The translations under genes were made by a program, and so were the position numbers. Positions 40,487-48,495 of a DNA stretch of 64,000 bases are shown here, in pieces; positions within the stretch are counted from its first letter, which is position 1; every line of letters starts with the position of its first letter. Below the pieces are notes generated by a model that saw only the letters and a program-made list of their open reading frames with translations, did no database searches and was not told the DNA's origin. The stretch comes from Actinomycetes bacterium (GTDB lineage Bacteria > Actinomycetota > Actinomycetes > Actinomycetales > Microbacteriaceae). The stretch is from contig JAEYVZ010000049.1 of the NCBI GenBank assembly GCA_023431405.1, positions 62,001 through 126,000 on the forward strand, read 5' to 3'.

Positions 40487-42313
40487 TTAAGAGCGCACGC
40501 GCGCGCGCAGCACGTCGATGCGGGCCTGCAGCTGAGCGACGGTGGCCCGGGCGACCTCCGGCCCGCCGCACACTCGCCGCAGCTCCGCATGCACCGCCCC
40601 GTGGGGCTCACCGCTCTGGCGTGCATAAAGCCCGACGAGGCTGTTGAGGAGCTGCCGCTGTTCGCGCAGGGTGCGGTGCAGCGGCGCGGGCAGTTCGGGG
40701 GCCGCCGTCTCGGTCGACGCTCCCCCTGCCGCCGAACGCTCCCGCACCCGCCGGTGCCGGGACTGACGCGCCTGACGCTGCATGAGCAGCTCATGCACGT
40801 GCTCCGGTTCGAGCAGCCCCGGAAGCCCCAGGAACTCCTCCTCCTCGGGCGTGCCGGGGACGGCGAGCTGACCGAACTCCTTGCCGTCGAAGAGCACCCG
40901 GTCGAAATGGGCCTCAGACCCGAGCGCCTGGTACGAGAACTCCTGCTCGAGCTCGTCGGATGCCTTCTCCTCCCGTTCGGCCGCCTCGAGGAGATCGTCG
41001 TCGAGACCGTCGTCGCCGTCGGTGTCACGGTCGAGCGCATGGTCTCGTTCGCGTTCCAGCTCACCCGCCAGGGCGAGCAGCGGAGGCACGTTCGGCAGGA
41101 ACACCGAGGCGGTCTCGCCGCGGCGGCGAGCGCGAACGAATCGGCCGATCGCCTGCGCGAAGAACAGCGGGGTCGAGGCGCTCGTGGCGTACACCCCGAC
41201 AGCCAGACGCGGCACATCGACGCCTTCGGACACCATGCGCACGGCGACCATCCATCGCGTCGTCGACTGCGCGAAGGTCTCGATGCGGCCCGAGGCGGCC
41301 TTGTCGTCGGAGAGCACGACGGTGGGGGGCTCTCCGGTGATGTTCCGGAGGATCGCCGCGTAGGCGCGCGCGGCGGTCTGATCGGTCGCGATGACGAGGC
41401 CGCCGGCATCCGGGACCTCCTGCCGCACCTCGGTAAGGCGACGGTCGGCCGATTGCAGGACGGCAGGGATCCAGTCGCCTTCCGGGTCGAGGGCTGTGCG
41501 CCAGGCCTGTGCCGTGATGTCCTTCGTGTTGTCCTGGCCGAGCTGCGCCTCGTACTCGTCTCCGGCGCGGCTGCGCCAGCGCATCTTGCCGGCGTAGACC
41601 ATGAAGAGCACGGGGCGGACCACACCGTCGGCCAGCGCACGGCCGTAGCCGTAGCTGTAGTCGGTGCGCGAGAGGCGAATGCCCTTCTCGTTGGGGTGGT
41701 ACTCGACGAACGGGATGGGTGCCGTGTCGCTGCGGAACGGCGTACCCGACAGGAGCACGCGCCGCGTCGCACGACCGTAGGCCTCTCGGAGCGCGTCGCC
41801 CCAACTGAGCGCGTCGCCGCCGTGGTGGACCTCATCGAGGATGACCAGCGTGCGGGCATCCATGGTGAGCCGCTGATGCACCGACGCCTTCACGGCCACC
41901 TGGGCATAGGTGACCGCGACACCGTGGTAGTGGCGGGCAGGGGCGGCGTGTCGGTTGCTGAAGCGGGGGTCGAGGCGGATGGAGACCCGGGCTGCGGCAT
42001 CGGCCCACTGGGTCTTCAGGTGCTCCGTCGGAGCCACCACCACGATGCGGTCGACCACGTTCCGCCGCAGCAGCTCGGATGCGAGGCGCAGTGCGAACGT
42101 CGTCTTGCCGGCGCCCGGGGTCGCGGCGGCGAGGAAATCTCGGGGACCTTTCCCGATACCGTCGGGACCGTCGGCGGAGAAGTACTGCTCCAGCGCTTCC
42201 GCCTGCCACGCACGCAGATTCTGCGCTGTTCCCCATGGCGCGCGCTGGGGGAATGCGGGAGACAGATGCTCGGCGGCGAAGCTGCCGAAATGCGTCTGAT
42301 CGTCCCCTGTCAC
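40487..42313 (-). CDS. DEAD/DEAH-box superfamily II helicase
   Basis: A 608-residue ATPase of the XPB/ComFA/type III-like SF2 group. Walker A AATPGAGKTTFAL lies near residue 65, the DEVH box in LVILDEVHHGG near 145, motif III LLSGTPFRSD near 170, and motifs V/VI MVSEGVDVPRLAVG and FAQAIGRFVRARRRGETA near 370-410. An acidic linker (EREEKASDELEQEF) and a charged C-terminus follow. No nuclease or methylase gene is adjacent, so this looks like a housekeeping helicase and not a defence module. The GTG is 8 nt after TAGGGT (42322-42327). Confidence 0.9.
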   Translation of the reverse strand: MTGDDQTHFGSFAAEHLSPAFPQRAPWGTAQNLRAWQAEALEQYFSADGPDGIGKGPRDFLAAATPGAGKTTFALRLASELLRRNVVDRIVVVAPTEHLKTQWADAAARVSIRLDPRFSNRHAAPARHYHGVAVTYAQVAVKASVHQRLTMDARTLVILDEVHHGGDALSWGDALREAYGRATRRVLLSGTPFRSDTAPIPFVEYHPNEKGIRLSRTDYSYGYGRALADGVVRPVLFMVYAGKMRWRSRAGDEYEAQLGQDNTKDITAQAWRTALDPEGDWIPAVLQSADRRLTEVRQEVPDAGGLVIATDQTAARAYAAILRNITGEPPTVVLSDDKAASGRIETFAQSTTRWMVAVRMVSEGVDVPRLAVGVYATSASTPLFFAQAIGRFVRARRRGETASVFLPNVPPLLALAGELERERDHALDRDTDGDDGLDDDLLEAAEREEKASDELEQEFSYQALGSEAHFDRVLFDGKEFGQLAVPGTPEEEEFLGLPGLLEPEHVHELLMQRQARQSRHRRVRERSAAGGASTETAAPELPAPLHRTLREQRQLLNSLVGLYARQSGEPHGAVHAELRRVCGGPEVARATVAQLQARIDVLRARVRS

Positions 42314-42405
42314 GAGTGACCACCCTAAACGGTCCGGCCGACACGGCCTTCACAGGATCGCATCCGGGGGTAGCCTCGGGAGCGACCACGAGTCGAGGAA
42401 GAAGC

Positions 42406-43275
42406 ATGAGTACAGACGCACCCGCACACGACGACCGCCGCTCCCCCTACGTGCCCAACCAGACCCCTCATCCGTGGCGGCGCATGGTCTCCATCGGCGA
42501 TTCCTTCACGGAGGGCATCGGCGACCCCATCCCGGGAACCTCGGGTCATCGTGGGTGGGCTGACCGGGTGGCCGAGGTGCTCGGCTCACAGGTCGACGAC
42601 TTCGCGTACGCCAACCTCGCGGTGCGGGGGAAGCTGATCGGTCAGATCGTCGCCGATCAGGTGGAGCCCGCGGTGGCTCTCTCTCCCGACCTCGTGACGT
42701 TCTCGGCCGGCGGCAACGACGTGATCCGCCCGGGCGGCGATCCCGATGCCGTCGCCGCGCAGTTCGAGGATGCCGTCGTGCGGCTCTCGGCGAACGGGGC
42801 GACGGTGGTCGTCTTCACCGGCATCGACACGAACTTCACGCCGGTGTTCCGCGGCATCCGCGGCCGCGTGGCGATCTACAACGAGAACATCCGCGCCATC
42901 GCCGACCGCTACGACTGCATCGTGGCCGATCAGTGGGCGCTGAAGGAGGTGCAGGATCCGCGCTTCTTCGACGACGACCGGCTGCATTACAACGCACTCG
43001 GCCACCACGAAGTGGCCCGCATGGTGCTGCGGGCGCTGAACGTGCCGAACGACCTCCAGCCGATGCAGCCGGACCCGCTCCCGGCCTTCACGTGGCGTGA
43101 GGCTCGCGCCCACGACATCGTCTGGGCCCGCCAGCACCTGGTGCCGTGGGTGCTGCGGCGCCTGCGTCATCAGTCGTCGGGCGACAACGTGACCGCCAAG
43201 CGACCGGACGCGCTTCCGATCGAGACGGTCGCTCCGGCCCGCGACCGCGCCGCACGCCCCGGCGAAGAGGCCTGA
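42406..43275 (+). CDS. SGNH/GDSL-family hydrolase, copy 2
   Basis: A 289-residue cytoplasmic esterase-fold protein, paralogue of the gene at 9748-10539. Block I RMVSIGDSFTEGIGDP with Ser near residue 32, block III FSAGGNDVIRPGG and block V DRLHYNALGHHEVARMV are all intact. The C-terminal extension ARQHLVPWVLRRLRHQSSGD resembles the end of copy 1. Substrate unknown. TAGCCT (42371-42376) and a leader with GAGGAAGAA before the ATG suggest a normal leadered mRNA. It is divergent from the helicase and converges with the methyltransferase gene, 13 bases between stops. Confidence 0.93.
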   Translation: MSTDAPAHDDRRSPYVPNQTPHPWRRMVSIGDSFTEGIGDPIPGTSGHRGWADRVAEVLGSQVDDFAYANLAVRGKLIGQIVADQVEPAVALSPDLVTFSAGGNDVIRPGGDPDAVAAQFEDAVVRLSANGATVVVFTGIDTNFTPVFRGIRGRVAIYNENIRAIADRYDCIVADQWALKEVQDPRFFDDDRLHYNALGHHEVARMVLRALNVPNDLQPMQPDPLPAFTWREARAHDIVWARQHLVPWVLRRLRHQSSGDNVTAKRPDALPIETVAPARDRAARPGEEA

Positions 43276-43288
43276 AGGCCGACGCCCG

Positions 43289-44119
43289 TCAGCGAAGCGC
43301 CCACAGCGCCACGGCCGAGGCGGCCGCGACGTTGAGCGAATCCACGCCACCGGCCATCGGGATCGTGACGACCGTGTCAGCGGCAGCGAGCGCCCGACCC
43401 GACAGCCCGTCGCCCTCGGCGCCCATGAGGAGCGCGACGCGTTCGGGGCGGCGGGCGGCGAAGTCATCGAGGGAGACGGCGTGCTCGGCGAGCGCGAGAG
43501 CCGCAAGGTGCAGCCCCGCCTCGTGCAGGATGCCGCCCGCCTCCGGCCATTCGGGCAGACGCGTCCACGGCACCTGGAAGACGGTTCCCATGCTCACCCG
43601 CACGCTGCGCCGGTAGAGCGGGTCTGCACAGCGCGGAGTCACGAGCACGGCGTCGGCCCCGAGCCCTGCCGCACCGCGGAAGGCGGCGCCGACGTTGGTG
43701 TGGTCGACGATGTCCTCCAGTACCAGCACAGTGCGCGCTCCCGCGACGACCTCGGCCACTGACGGGAGCGCCGGGCGGTGCATCGCGGCGAGAGCACCCC
43801 GGTGCACGGCGTACCCGGTGAGAGCTTCCGCGACGGCATCGCTCACCACGTAGACGGGTGCCGTCGTGCCGGACGCCGCGAGCAGCTCCTGCACCTCGTC
43901 GAGCCATTTGGGCTGCACGAGAACCGACCGCGGGCGGTGGCCGGCGTCGATGGCGCGGCGGATCACCTTGGCCGATTCGGCGATGTACAGCCCGCCGGCC
44001 GGCTCCTGCACGCGCCGCAGCGCCACGTCGGTCAGGTCGCGGTAGTCGGAGAGACGGTCGTCGGCGGGGTCGCCGATCGGAACGACGACGGCCTCGTGCG
44101 GGTCTGTTGCGTGGGACAC
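43289..44119 (-). CDS. TrmH/SpoU-family RNA 2'-O-methyltransferase
   Basis: A 276-residue SPOUT-fold RNA methyltransferase. The N-terminal RNA-binding domain (about 20-100, YIAESAKVIRRAIDAG) precedes the SpoU motifs LVLEDIVDHTNVGAAFRGA near residue 130, LLMGAEGDGLS near 230 and IPMAGGVDSLNVAAASAVALW near 252. The modified nucleoside (23S rRNA or tRNA) is not determined. The GTG start has GTGGAG upstream. It is divergent from the sirtuin gene with 122 bases between starts. Confidence 0.93.
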   Translation of the reverse strand: MSHATDPHEAVVVPIGDPADDRLSDYRDLTDVALRRVQEPAGGLYIAESAKVIRRAIDAGHRPRSVLVQPKWLDEVQELLAASGTTAPVYVVSDAVAEALTGYAVHRGALAAMHRPALPSVAEVVAGARTVLVLEDIVDHTNVGAAFRGAAGLGADAVLVTPRCADPLYRRSVRVSMGTVFQVPWTRLPEWPEAGGILHEAGLHLAALALAEHAVSLDDFAARRPERVALLMGAEGDGLSGRALAAADTVVTIPMAGGVDSLNVAAASAVALWALR

Positions 44120-44241
44120 GTCTCCACTGTCGCACGGCGTCTGCCGCCCGCTGTCACGGACAAGGTCGTAACATCCGCGAAAAGCGGGCGGCGTAGTCTC
44201 GGAACGACGTATCGGATGATGCCGCGGGAGGAGGGGCGCCG

Positions 44242-45093
44242 ATGTCGAGCGTGCTCGATCTCGATCAGGCCGCCACGGCCGCCTTCGGCCGCGCCGTCGA
44301 TGCGCTCGCGGGCCGCCGGGTCGCCGTGCTCACCGGTGCTGGAGTGTCGACGGATTCCGGCATCCCCGACTACCGCGGCAAAGGCGCTCCCGTGCGCACG
44401 CCCATGACGGCTCAGCAGTTCCTCACCGACGAGACGGCACGCCGTCGGTACTGGGTGGGCAGCCACCTGGGGTGGCGGGCGTTCGCCGCCTCGCACCCGA
44501 ACGGCGGGCATGATGCGCTCGCCGAGCTGGAGCGGGCGGGCGTGGCGAGCGGGATCATCACCCAGAACGTCGACGGCCTGCATCTGCGCGCCGGGAGCCG
44601 CCGGGTGGTGGAGCTTCACGGCACGATGCGGCGGGTGTTCTGCACGCACTGCGGACAGGTCTTCGACCGACGCGATCTCGCCGCGCGAGTCGAGCGCGAC
44701 AATCCGTGGATCACGGTGCCCGAGAACGTGGAGCTCGGTCCGGACGGCGACGTGCTTCCCGCCTCGAGTGACGGCTTCATCGTGCCGGACTGCAGCGTCT
44801 GCGGCGGCATGCTCAAGCCCGACGTCGTCTTCTTCGGCGAGTTCGTGCCGGTGGAGAAGTTCCTGGAGGCGGAGCAGCTGGTGCGCGCGAGCGACGCGCT
44901 GCTCGTGGCAGGGTCGTCGCTGGTCGTGAACTCGGGTGTCCGCCTCGTGGAGCGGGCACGCCGACGGAAGGTACCGGTGGTCATCGTGAACCGGGGGCAG
45001 ACGCGCGCCGACGCGAAAGCGACCGTGAAGATCGACGCGGGGACGACCGAGGTGCTCCCGGCGTTGACCGCCGCCCTCTCCGCGCTGAGGTGA
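44242..45093 (+). CDS. Sir2-family NAD-dependent protein deacylase
   Basis: A 283-residue sirtuin that removes acyl groups from lysines using NAD. Motifs are AVLTGAGVSTDSGIPDYRG near residue 28, TQNVDGLHLRAG near 108 and the catalytic His in ELHGTMRRVFC near 128. Zinc ligands are CTHC and CSVC. The insertion between the two zinc pairs (about 145-185) is longer than in minimal sirtuins. A ribosome binding site GGAGGAGGGG lies before the ATG and TAGTCT (44193-44198) is a possible -10. The phosphatase gene follows with its own promoter. Confidence 0.94.
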   Translation: MSSVLDLDQAATAAFGRAVDALAGRRVAVLTGAGVSTDSGIPDYRGKGAPVRTPMTAQQFLTDETARRRYWVGSHLGWRAFAASHPNGGHDALAELERAGVASGIITQNVDGLHLRAGSRRVVELHGTMRRVFCTHCGQVFDRRDLAARVERDNPWITVPENVELGPDGDVLPASSDGFIVPDCSVCGGMLKPDVVFFGEFVPVEKFLEAEQLVRASDALLVAGSSLVVNSGVRLVERARRRKVPVVIVNRGQTRADAKATVKIDAGTTEVLPALTAALSALR

Positions 45094-45116
45094 GCGCGCC
45101 GGGTTAAGGTCGAACG

Positions 45117-45722
45117 ATGACCACACTGACCCTCGTCCGTCACGGCGAGACCGACTGGAACGCGGCTCGGCGCATTCAGGGGTCGACCGACGTACCGCTC
45201 AATGACACCGGACGCGCCCAGGCCCGGGCGGCCGGAGTGGCACTGCGGGAGCGGCTGGAGACGGGGTCACCGGTCGTCGCCGCCTCCAGCGACCTGTCGC
45301 GTGCACGGGAGACGGCCGAGATCATCGCCCGCGAACTCGCCATCGCCTCCCCCCGCGTCTACCCGGCGCTTCGCGAGCGAGGCTACGGCGAGGCGGAGGG
45401 CGTGACCGACGTCGAATTCCTGGAGCGCTGGGGACCGTGGAACCAAGCGGTCGTCCCGGGAGCGGAGGCGTGGAGCGACGTGCGCGTTCGCGCGATCGCG
45501 GGTCTTCGTGAAGCGATTCGCGATGCGCGTCGCGCGACGTTCCCGGTGGCGCCGTCGCTGGTGGTCGTGTCGCACGGCGCGCTCATCCGCGAGCTGATCC
45601 GTCATGCCACCGGAGGAGAGTTCCCGCGAGACGGTGAGCGCCTTGCGAACGGATCGCTCCACACCTTCCTCGTCGAGCGCGACCGGCTGAGTCTTCTCGA
45701 CTACGCGCCGATGGCGCACTGA
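45117..45722 (+). CDS. histidine phosphatase-family protein
   Basis: A 201-residue phosphoglycerate mutase-like phosphatase. The phospho-histidine motif LVRHGETDWN lies at residues 6-15, with RIQGSTDVPLNDTGRAQA, SDLSRARETAEI and VVSHGALIREL (second catalytic His) following. It may dephosphorylate sugars, nucleotides or cobalamin intermediates; nothing nearby decides. The ATG is 6 nt after TAAGGT (45105-45110), so it probably has a leaderless transcript of its own though it is only 23 bases past the sirtuin stop. Confidence 0.93.
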   Translation: MTTLTLVRHGETDWNAARRIQGSTDVPLNDTGRAQARAAGVALRERLETGSPVVAASSDLSRARETAEIIARELAIASPRVYPALRERGYGEAEGVTDVEFLERWGPWNQAVVPGAEAWSDVRVRAIAGLREAIRDARRATFPVAPSLVVVSHGALIRELIRHATGGEFPRDGERLANGSLHTFLVERDRLSLLDYAPMAH

Positions 45723-45743
45723 CGGCAGCAGCCCGCCGGCCGG

Positions 45744-46574
45744 TCAGCCCGAAGAGCCGGATCGGCGGATGAGCGACCGGGCATGGCGGAGCACCGGTTC
45801 GTCCACCATGCGTCCCTCGTACCGGAACACTCCACGCTGGCCGGCGGATGCCGCGAGCACCGCACGCGCCCAGGCGAGCTCGCCGGGTGCCGGCGCGTAC
45901 GCCCGGCGGATGACCTCCACCTGCCCGGGGTGGATGCAGGCCGTCGCCGCGAAACCGCTCGCGGCCGCATCCGACGCCTCCTTGCGAAGCCCCCGCTCGT
46001 CGGCGATGTCCAGGTGGACGGCATCGATCGCCGCCTTGCCGGATGCGCCGGCGGCGACCAGCACGCGCGCCCTGGCGTAGCGAGCGACGTCGCGGTACCC
46101 GCCCTTGGCCTTGCGGCTCGACGTTCCTCCCAGCGAGGCGACGAGGTCTTCGGCGCCCCACATCAGGGCGGCGACGTTCTCGAGCGCGGCGATCTTCTCC
46201 GAAGCGGTGACGCCCTTCGCCGTCTCGCAGAGCGCGACGATGCCGAACCGCGGGTCGACGCGGGACAGCCGTTTCGCCGATTCTGCCTTGGCGACCATGA
46301 CGGTGCGGTAGTCGGTCTGCGACAGGGCGGCGAGGTCTGCGGTGAAATCGTCGGTGTCCACGGGGTTCACCCGGACGATCACCCGTTCGGGGTCGAGGGG
46401 CGCATCGATGAGGTACCCGCGAGCGGCGGTCTTCTGTGCGGGTGCCACGGCGTCTTCGAGGTCGAGGATCACGGCATCCGCCCGCGCAGCGGCCTTCTCG
46501 AACCGCTCCGGACGGTCGGCCGGGCAGAACAGCAGGGCGGGTCCGAGAACGAAGGGGCGAGCGGATGCGGTCAC
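45744..46574 (-). CDS. CitE-like HpcH/HpaI aldolase/lyase family protein
   Basis: A 276-residue TIM-barrel lyase of the citrate lyase beta/malyl-CoA lyase group. Seen are LFCPADRPERFEKAAARADA and VILDLEDAV at the N-terminus, VRVNPVDTDD, MVAKAESAKRL and LMWGAEDLVASLGG. These enzymes cleave 3-hydroxyacyl-CoA thioesters such as malyl- or citramalyl-CoA, which fits the acyl-CoA dehydrogenase gene directly upstream. The GTG start is 6 nt after TACCGT (46581-46586), so it may be transcribed alone as well as from the dehydrogenase promoter. Confidence 0.9.
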   Translation of the reverse strand: MTASARPFVLGPALLFCPADRPERFEKAAARADAVILDLEDAVAPAQKTAARGYLIDAPLDPERVIVRVNPVDTDDFTADLAALSQTDYRTVMVAKAESAKRLSRVDPRFGIVALCETAKGVTASEKIAALENVAALMWGAEDLVASLGGTSSRKAKGGYRDVARYARARVLVAAGASGKAAIDAVHLDIADERGLRKEASDAAASGFAATACIHPGQVEVIRRAYAPAPGELAWARAVLAASAGQRGVFRYEGRMVDEPVLRHARSLIRRSGSSG

Positions 46575-46611
46575 GATCTCACGGTACCGCGCCGTGCCGC
46601 GCCACGACCGG

Positions 46612-47769
46612 TCACGCGACCCCCAGCGCCCGCGCGATCACCAGCAGCTGCACCTCACTGGTCCCCTCGCCGACCTCCAGGATCTTCGAGTCACGATAGT
46701 GACGGGCTACGGGGTACTCGTTCATGAAGCCGTTGCCCCCGAAGATCTGCGTCGCGTCGCGGGCGTTGTCCATGGCCGCATCGCTGGCCGTGAGCTTCGC
46801 GAGCGCCGCCTCCGTCTTGAACGGCTCCCCCGCGTCACGCAGACGCGCCGCGTGATGCCACGCCAGCCGCGCGACGTGCACGCGCTGCTGCATCCGGGCC
46901 AGCATGAACTGCACGTGCTGACGTGTCGCCAACGGCTCGCCGAACACCGTGCGCCGGCGGGCGTAGTCGACGGCCGCTTCCAGGCACCCTTCCGCCGCAC
47001 CCGTCGACAGCGCCGCGATCGCGATGCGTCCCTCGTCGAGGATGTGGAGGAAGTTCGCGAATCCGCGGCCGCGCTCTCCCAGCAGGTTGCCTTCGGGCAC
47101 CCGCGCTCCCTGGAACGAGAGCGGGTGCGTGTCGGAGGCGTGCCACCCGACCTTGTCGTAGGCGGGTTCGACCGTGAATCCCGGAGTCCCCGCGGGGACG
47201 ATGAGCGTGGAGATCTCCTTGTGCCCGTCGCGCTCGCCGGTCACGGCGGTGACCGTCACGAAGCGCGTGATCGGCGTGCCGGAGTTCGTGATGAACTGCT
47301 TCGCCCCGTCGATCACCCACTCCCCGCCCTCCAGCCGCGCGGTCGTGCGTGTCGCGCCCGCGTCCGACCCCGCCTCCGGCTCGGTGAGCCCGAACCCGGC
47401 CAGTGCCCTTCCGGCCAGCAGGTCCGGCAGCAGCTCGCGCTTCTGCTCCTCGGTGCCGAAGCGGAAGACCGGCATCGCGCCCAGGCTCACACCCGCCTCC
47501 AGCGTGATGGCGAGCGACTGGTCTACGCGTGCCAGCGCTTCGATGGCGAGGCAGAGAGCGAAGTAGTCGCCTCCCTGGCCGCCGTACTCCTCGGGGAACG
47601 GCAGGCCGAACAGGCCGAGATCGCCCATCTGGGCGACGACGTCCATCGGGAGGGTCTTTGTACGGTCGGCCTCGTACGACACCGGTGCGACGACCTCATC
47701 CGCGAACTGTCGCACGAGGCGAGCCAGTTCGCGTTCCTCGTCGGTGAGGCCGGATTCAGCAGTGCTCAT
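46612..47769 (-). CDS. acyl-CoA dehydrogenase
   Basis: A 385-residue FAD enzyme that forms 2-enoyl-CoA in fatty-acid or branched-chain amino-acid breakdown. Motifs include FGLTEPEAGSDAGATRTTA, the FAD-binding region and the C-terminal catalytic Glu in LEVGEGTSEVQLLVIAR at the medium-chain-type position, not the isovaleryl-CoA position. Short, branched substrates are likely given the neighbouring 2-oxoacid dehydrogenase genes, but that is inference. GGAGATGAC precedes the ATG. A 16-bp operator (47828-47843) lies 58 bases upstream, shared with the divergent TetR gene. Confidence 0.95.
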   Translation of the reverse strand: MSTAESGLTDEERELARLVRQFADEVVAPVSYEADRTKTLPMDVVAQMGDLGLFGLPFPEEYGGQGGDYFALCLAIEALARVDQSLAITLEAGVSLGAMPVFRFGTEEQKRELLPDLLAGRALAGFGLTEPEAGSDAGATRTTARLEGGEWVIDGAKQFITNSGTPITRFVTVTAVTGERDGHKEISTLIVPAGTPGFTVEPAYDKVGWHASDTHPLSFQGARVPEGNLLGERGRGFANFLHILDEGRIAIAALSTGAAEGCLEAAVDYARRRTVFGEPLATRQHVQFMLARMQQRVHVARLAWHHAARLRDAGEPFKTEAALAKLTASDAAMDNARDATQIFGGNGFMNEYPVARHYRDSKILEVGEGTSEVQLLVIARALGVA

Positions 47770-47827
47770 GTCATCTCCATCGACGTCACGATCGCGTCAC
47801 AGCGGTTGTCGCCGAACGGCGCGACCG

Positions 47828-47843
47828 GTTAGTGTTCACTAAC
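47828..47843. promoter_or_regulatory. TetR-type operator 1
   Basis: GTTAGTG and CACTAAC form a perfect inverted repeat around TT, midway between the acyl-CoA dehydrogenase and TetR starts. Its length and symmetry suit a TetR-family dimer, and the related site at 47855-47870 supports it. Confidence 0.7.
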
Positions 47844-47854
47844 TGACGTGCCAG

Positions 47855-47870
47855 GTTAGCGAGGATTAAC
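47855..47870. promoter_or_regulatory. TetR-type operator 2, degenerate
   Basis: GTTAGCGAGGATTAAC keeps the outer half-sites of operator 1 (GTTAG and TTAAC) with the same 16-bp span and lies 27 bp from it, directly before the TetR start codon. Confidence 0.5.
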
Positions 47871-47874
47871 TGGA

Positions 47875-48471
47875 ATGGCAATGGGTGTGACCGATCGGGA
47901 ACGGGCGAAAGCCGACCGTCATCGATCTCTCGTGAAGGCGGCCTCCCGCCTGTTCGCGGACCGTGGGTTCAGCGGCGTGAGTCTGGAAGAGCTCGGCGCC
48001 GCTGTCGGGGTCAGCGGCCCCGCGGTCTACCGCCACTTCGCCAACAAGCAGGCGCTGCTCGCCGAGATCCTGGTCGGGGTCAGCGAGCGCCTTCTGAACG
48101 GCGGACGCGACGTGGTGGCCCGTCACGAAGACCCTCATCGGCGACTGTCCGCGCTCGTCGACTTCCACGTCGACTTCGCCCTCACCGACGCCGATGTCAT
48201 CCGCGTGCAGGATCGCGACCTCGCCGCGCTCGCCGAAGAGGACCGCGCAACCGTCCGCGAACTGCAGCGCGAGTACGTCACGGTATGGACGGACACCCTC
48301 ACGAGCATCCACCCCGACCGCAGCGCGGACGAGCTGCGGTTGCGCGCCCACGCGTGCCTCGGCCTCATCAACTCGACACCCCACAGCGTGCGTGCCGCAC
48401 GCGGCGCTGCCGACGAGACCCGCATGCACGCGATCCTCCGCGACATGGCCGTCGCGGCGCTCCTCGTCTGA
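47875..48471 (+). CDS. TetR/AcrR-family transcriptional regulator
   Basis: A 198-residue repressor with the N-terminal TetR DNA-binding helix-turn-helix (about 15-62: VKAASRLFADRGFSGVSLEELGAAVGVSGPAVYRHFANK) and an all-helical ligand domain. Its position suggests control of the divergent acyl-CoA dehydrogenase and itself through the two operators between them; the ligand would be an acyl-CoA. Several start codons are possible (ATG 47875, ATG 47881, GTG 47887) and none has a good ribosome binding site. It converges with the E2 gene, 24 bases between stops. Confidence 0.92.
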   Translation: MAMGVTDRERAKADRHRSLVKAASRLFADRGFSGVSLEELGAAVGVSGPAVYRHFANKQALLAEILVGVSERLLNGGRDVVARHEDPHRRLSALVDFHVDFALTDADVIRVQDRDLAALAEEDRATVRELQREYVTVWTDTLTSIHPDRSADELRLRAHACLGLINSTPHSVRAARGAADETRMHAILRDMAVAALLV

Positions 48472-48495
48472 CCCGCCGCGACGGCACCCGGCCGC

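Noticed and set aside
40487..42313. The SF2 helicase as part of a phage-defence system
   Set aside because: Neighbours (SGNH hydrolase, ferritin-VIT1 transporter, methyltransferase) are ordinary genes; no nuclease, methylase, sensor or toxin gene is adjacent.
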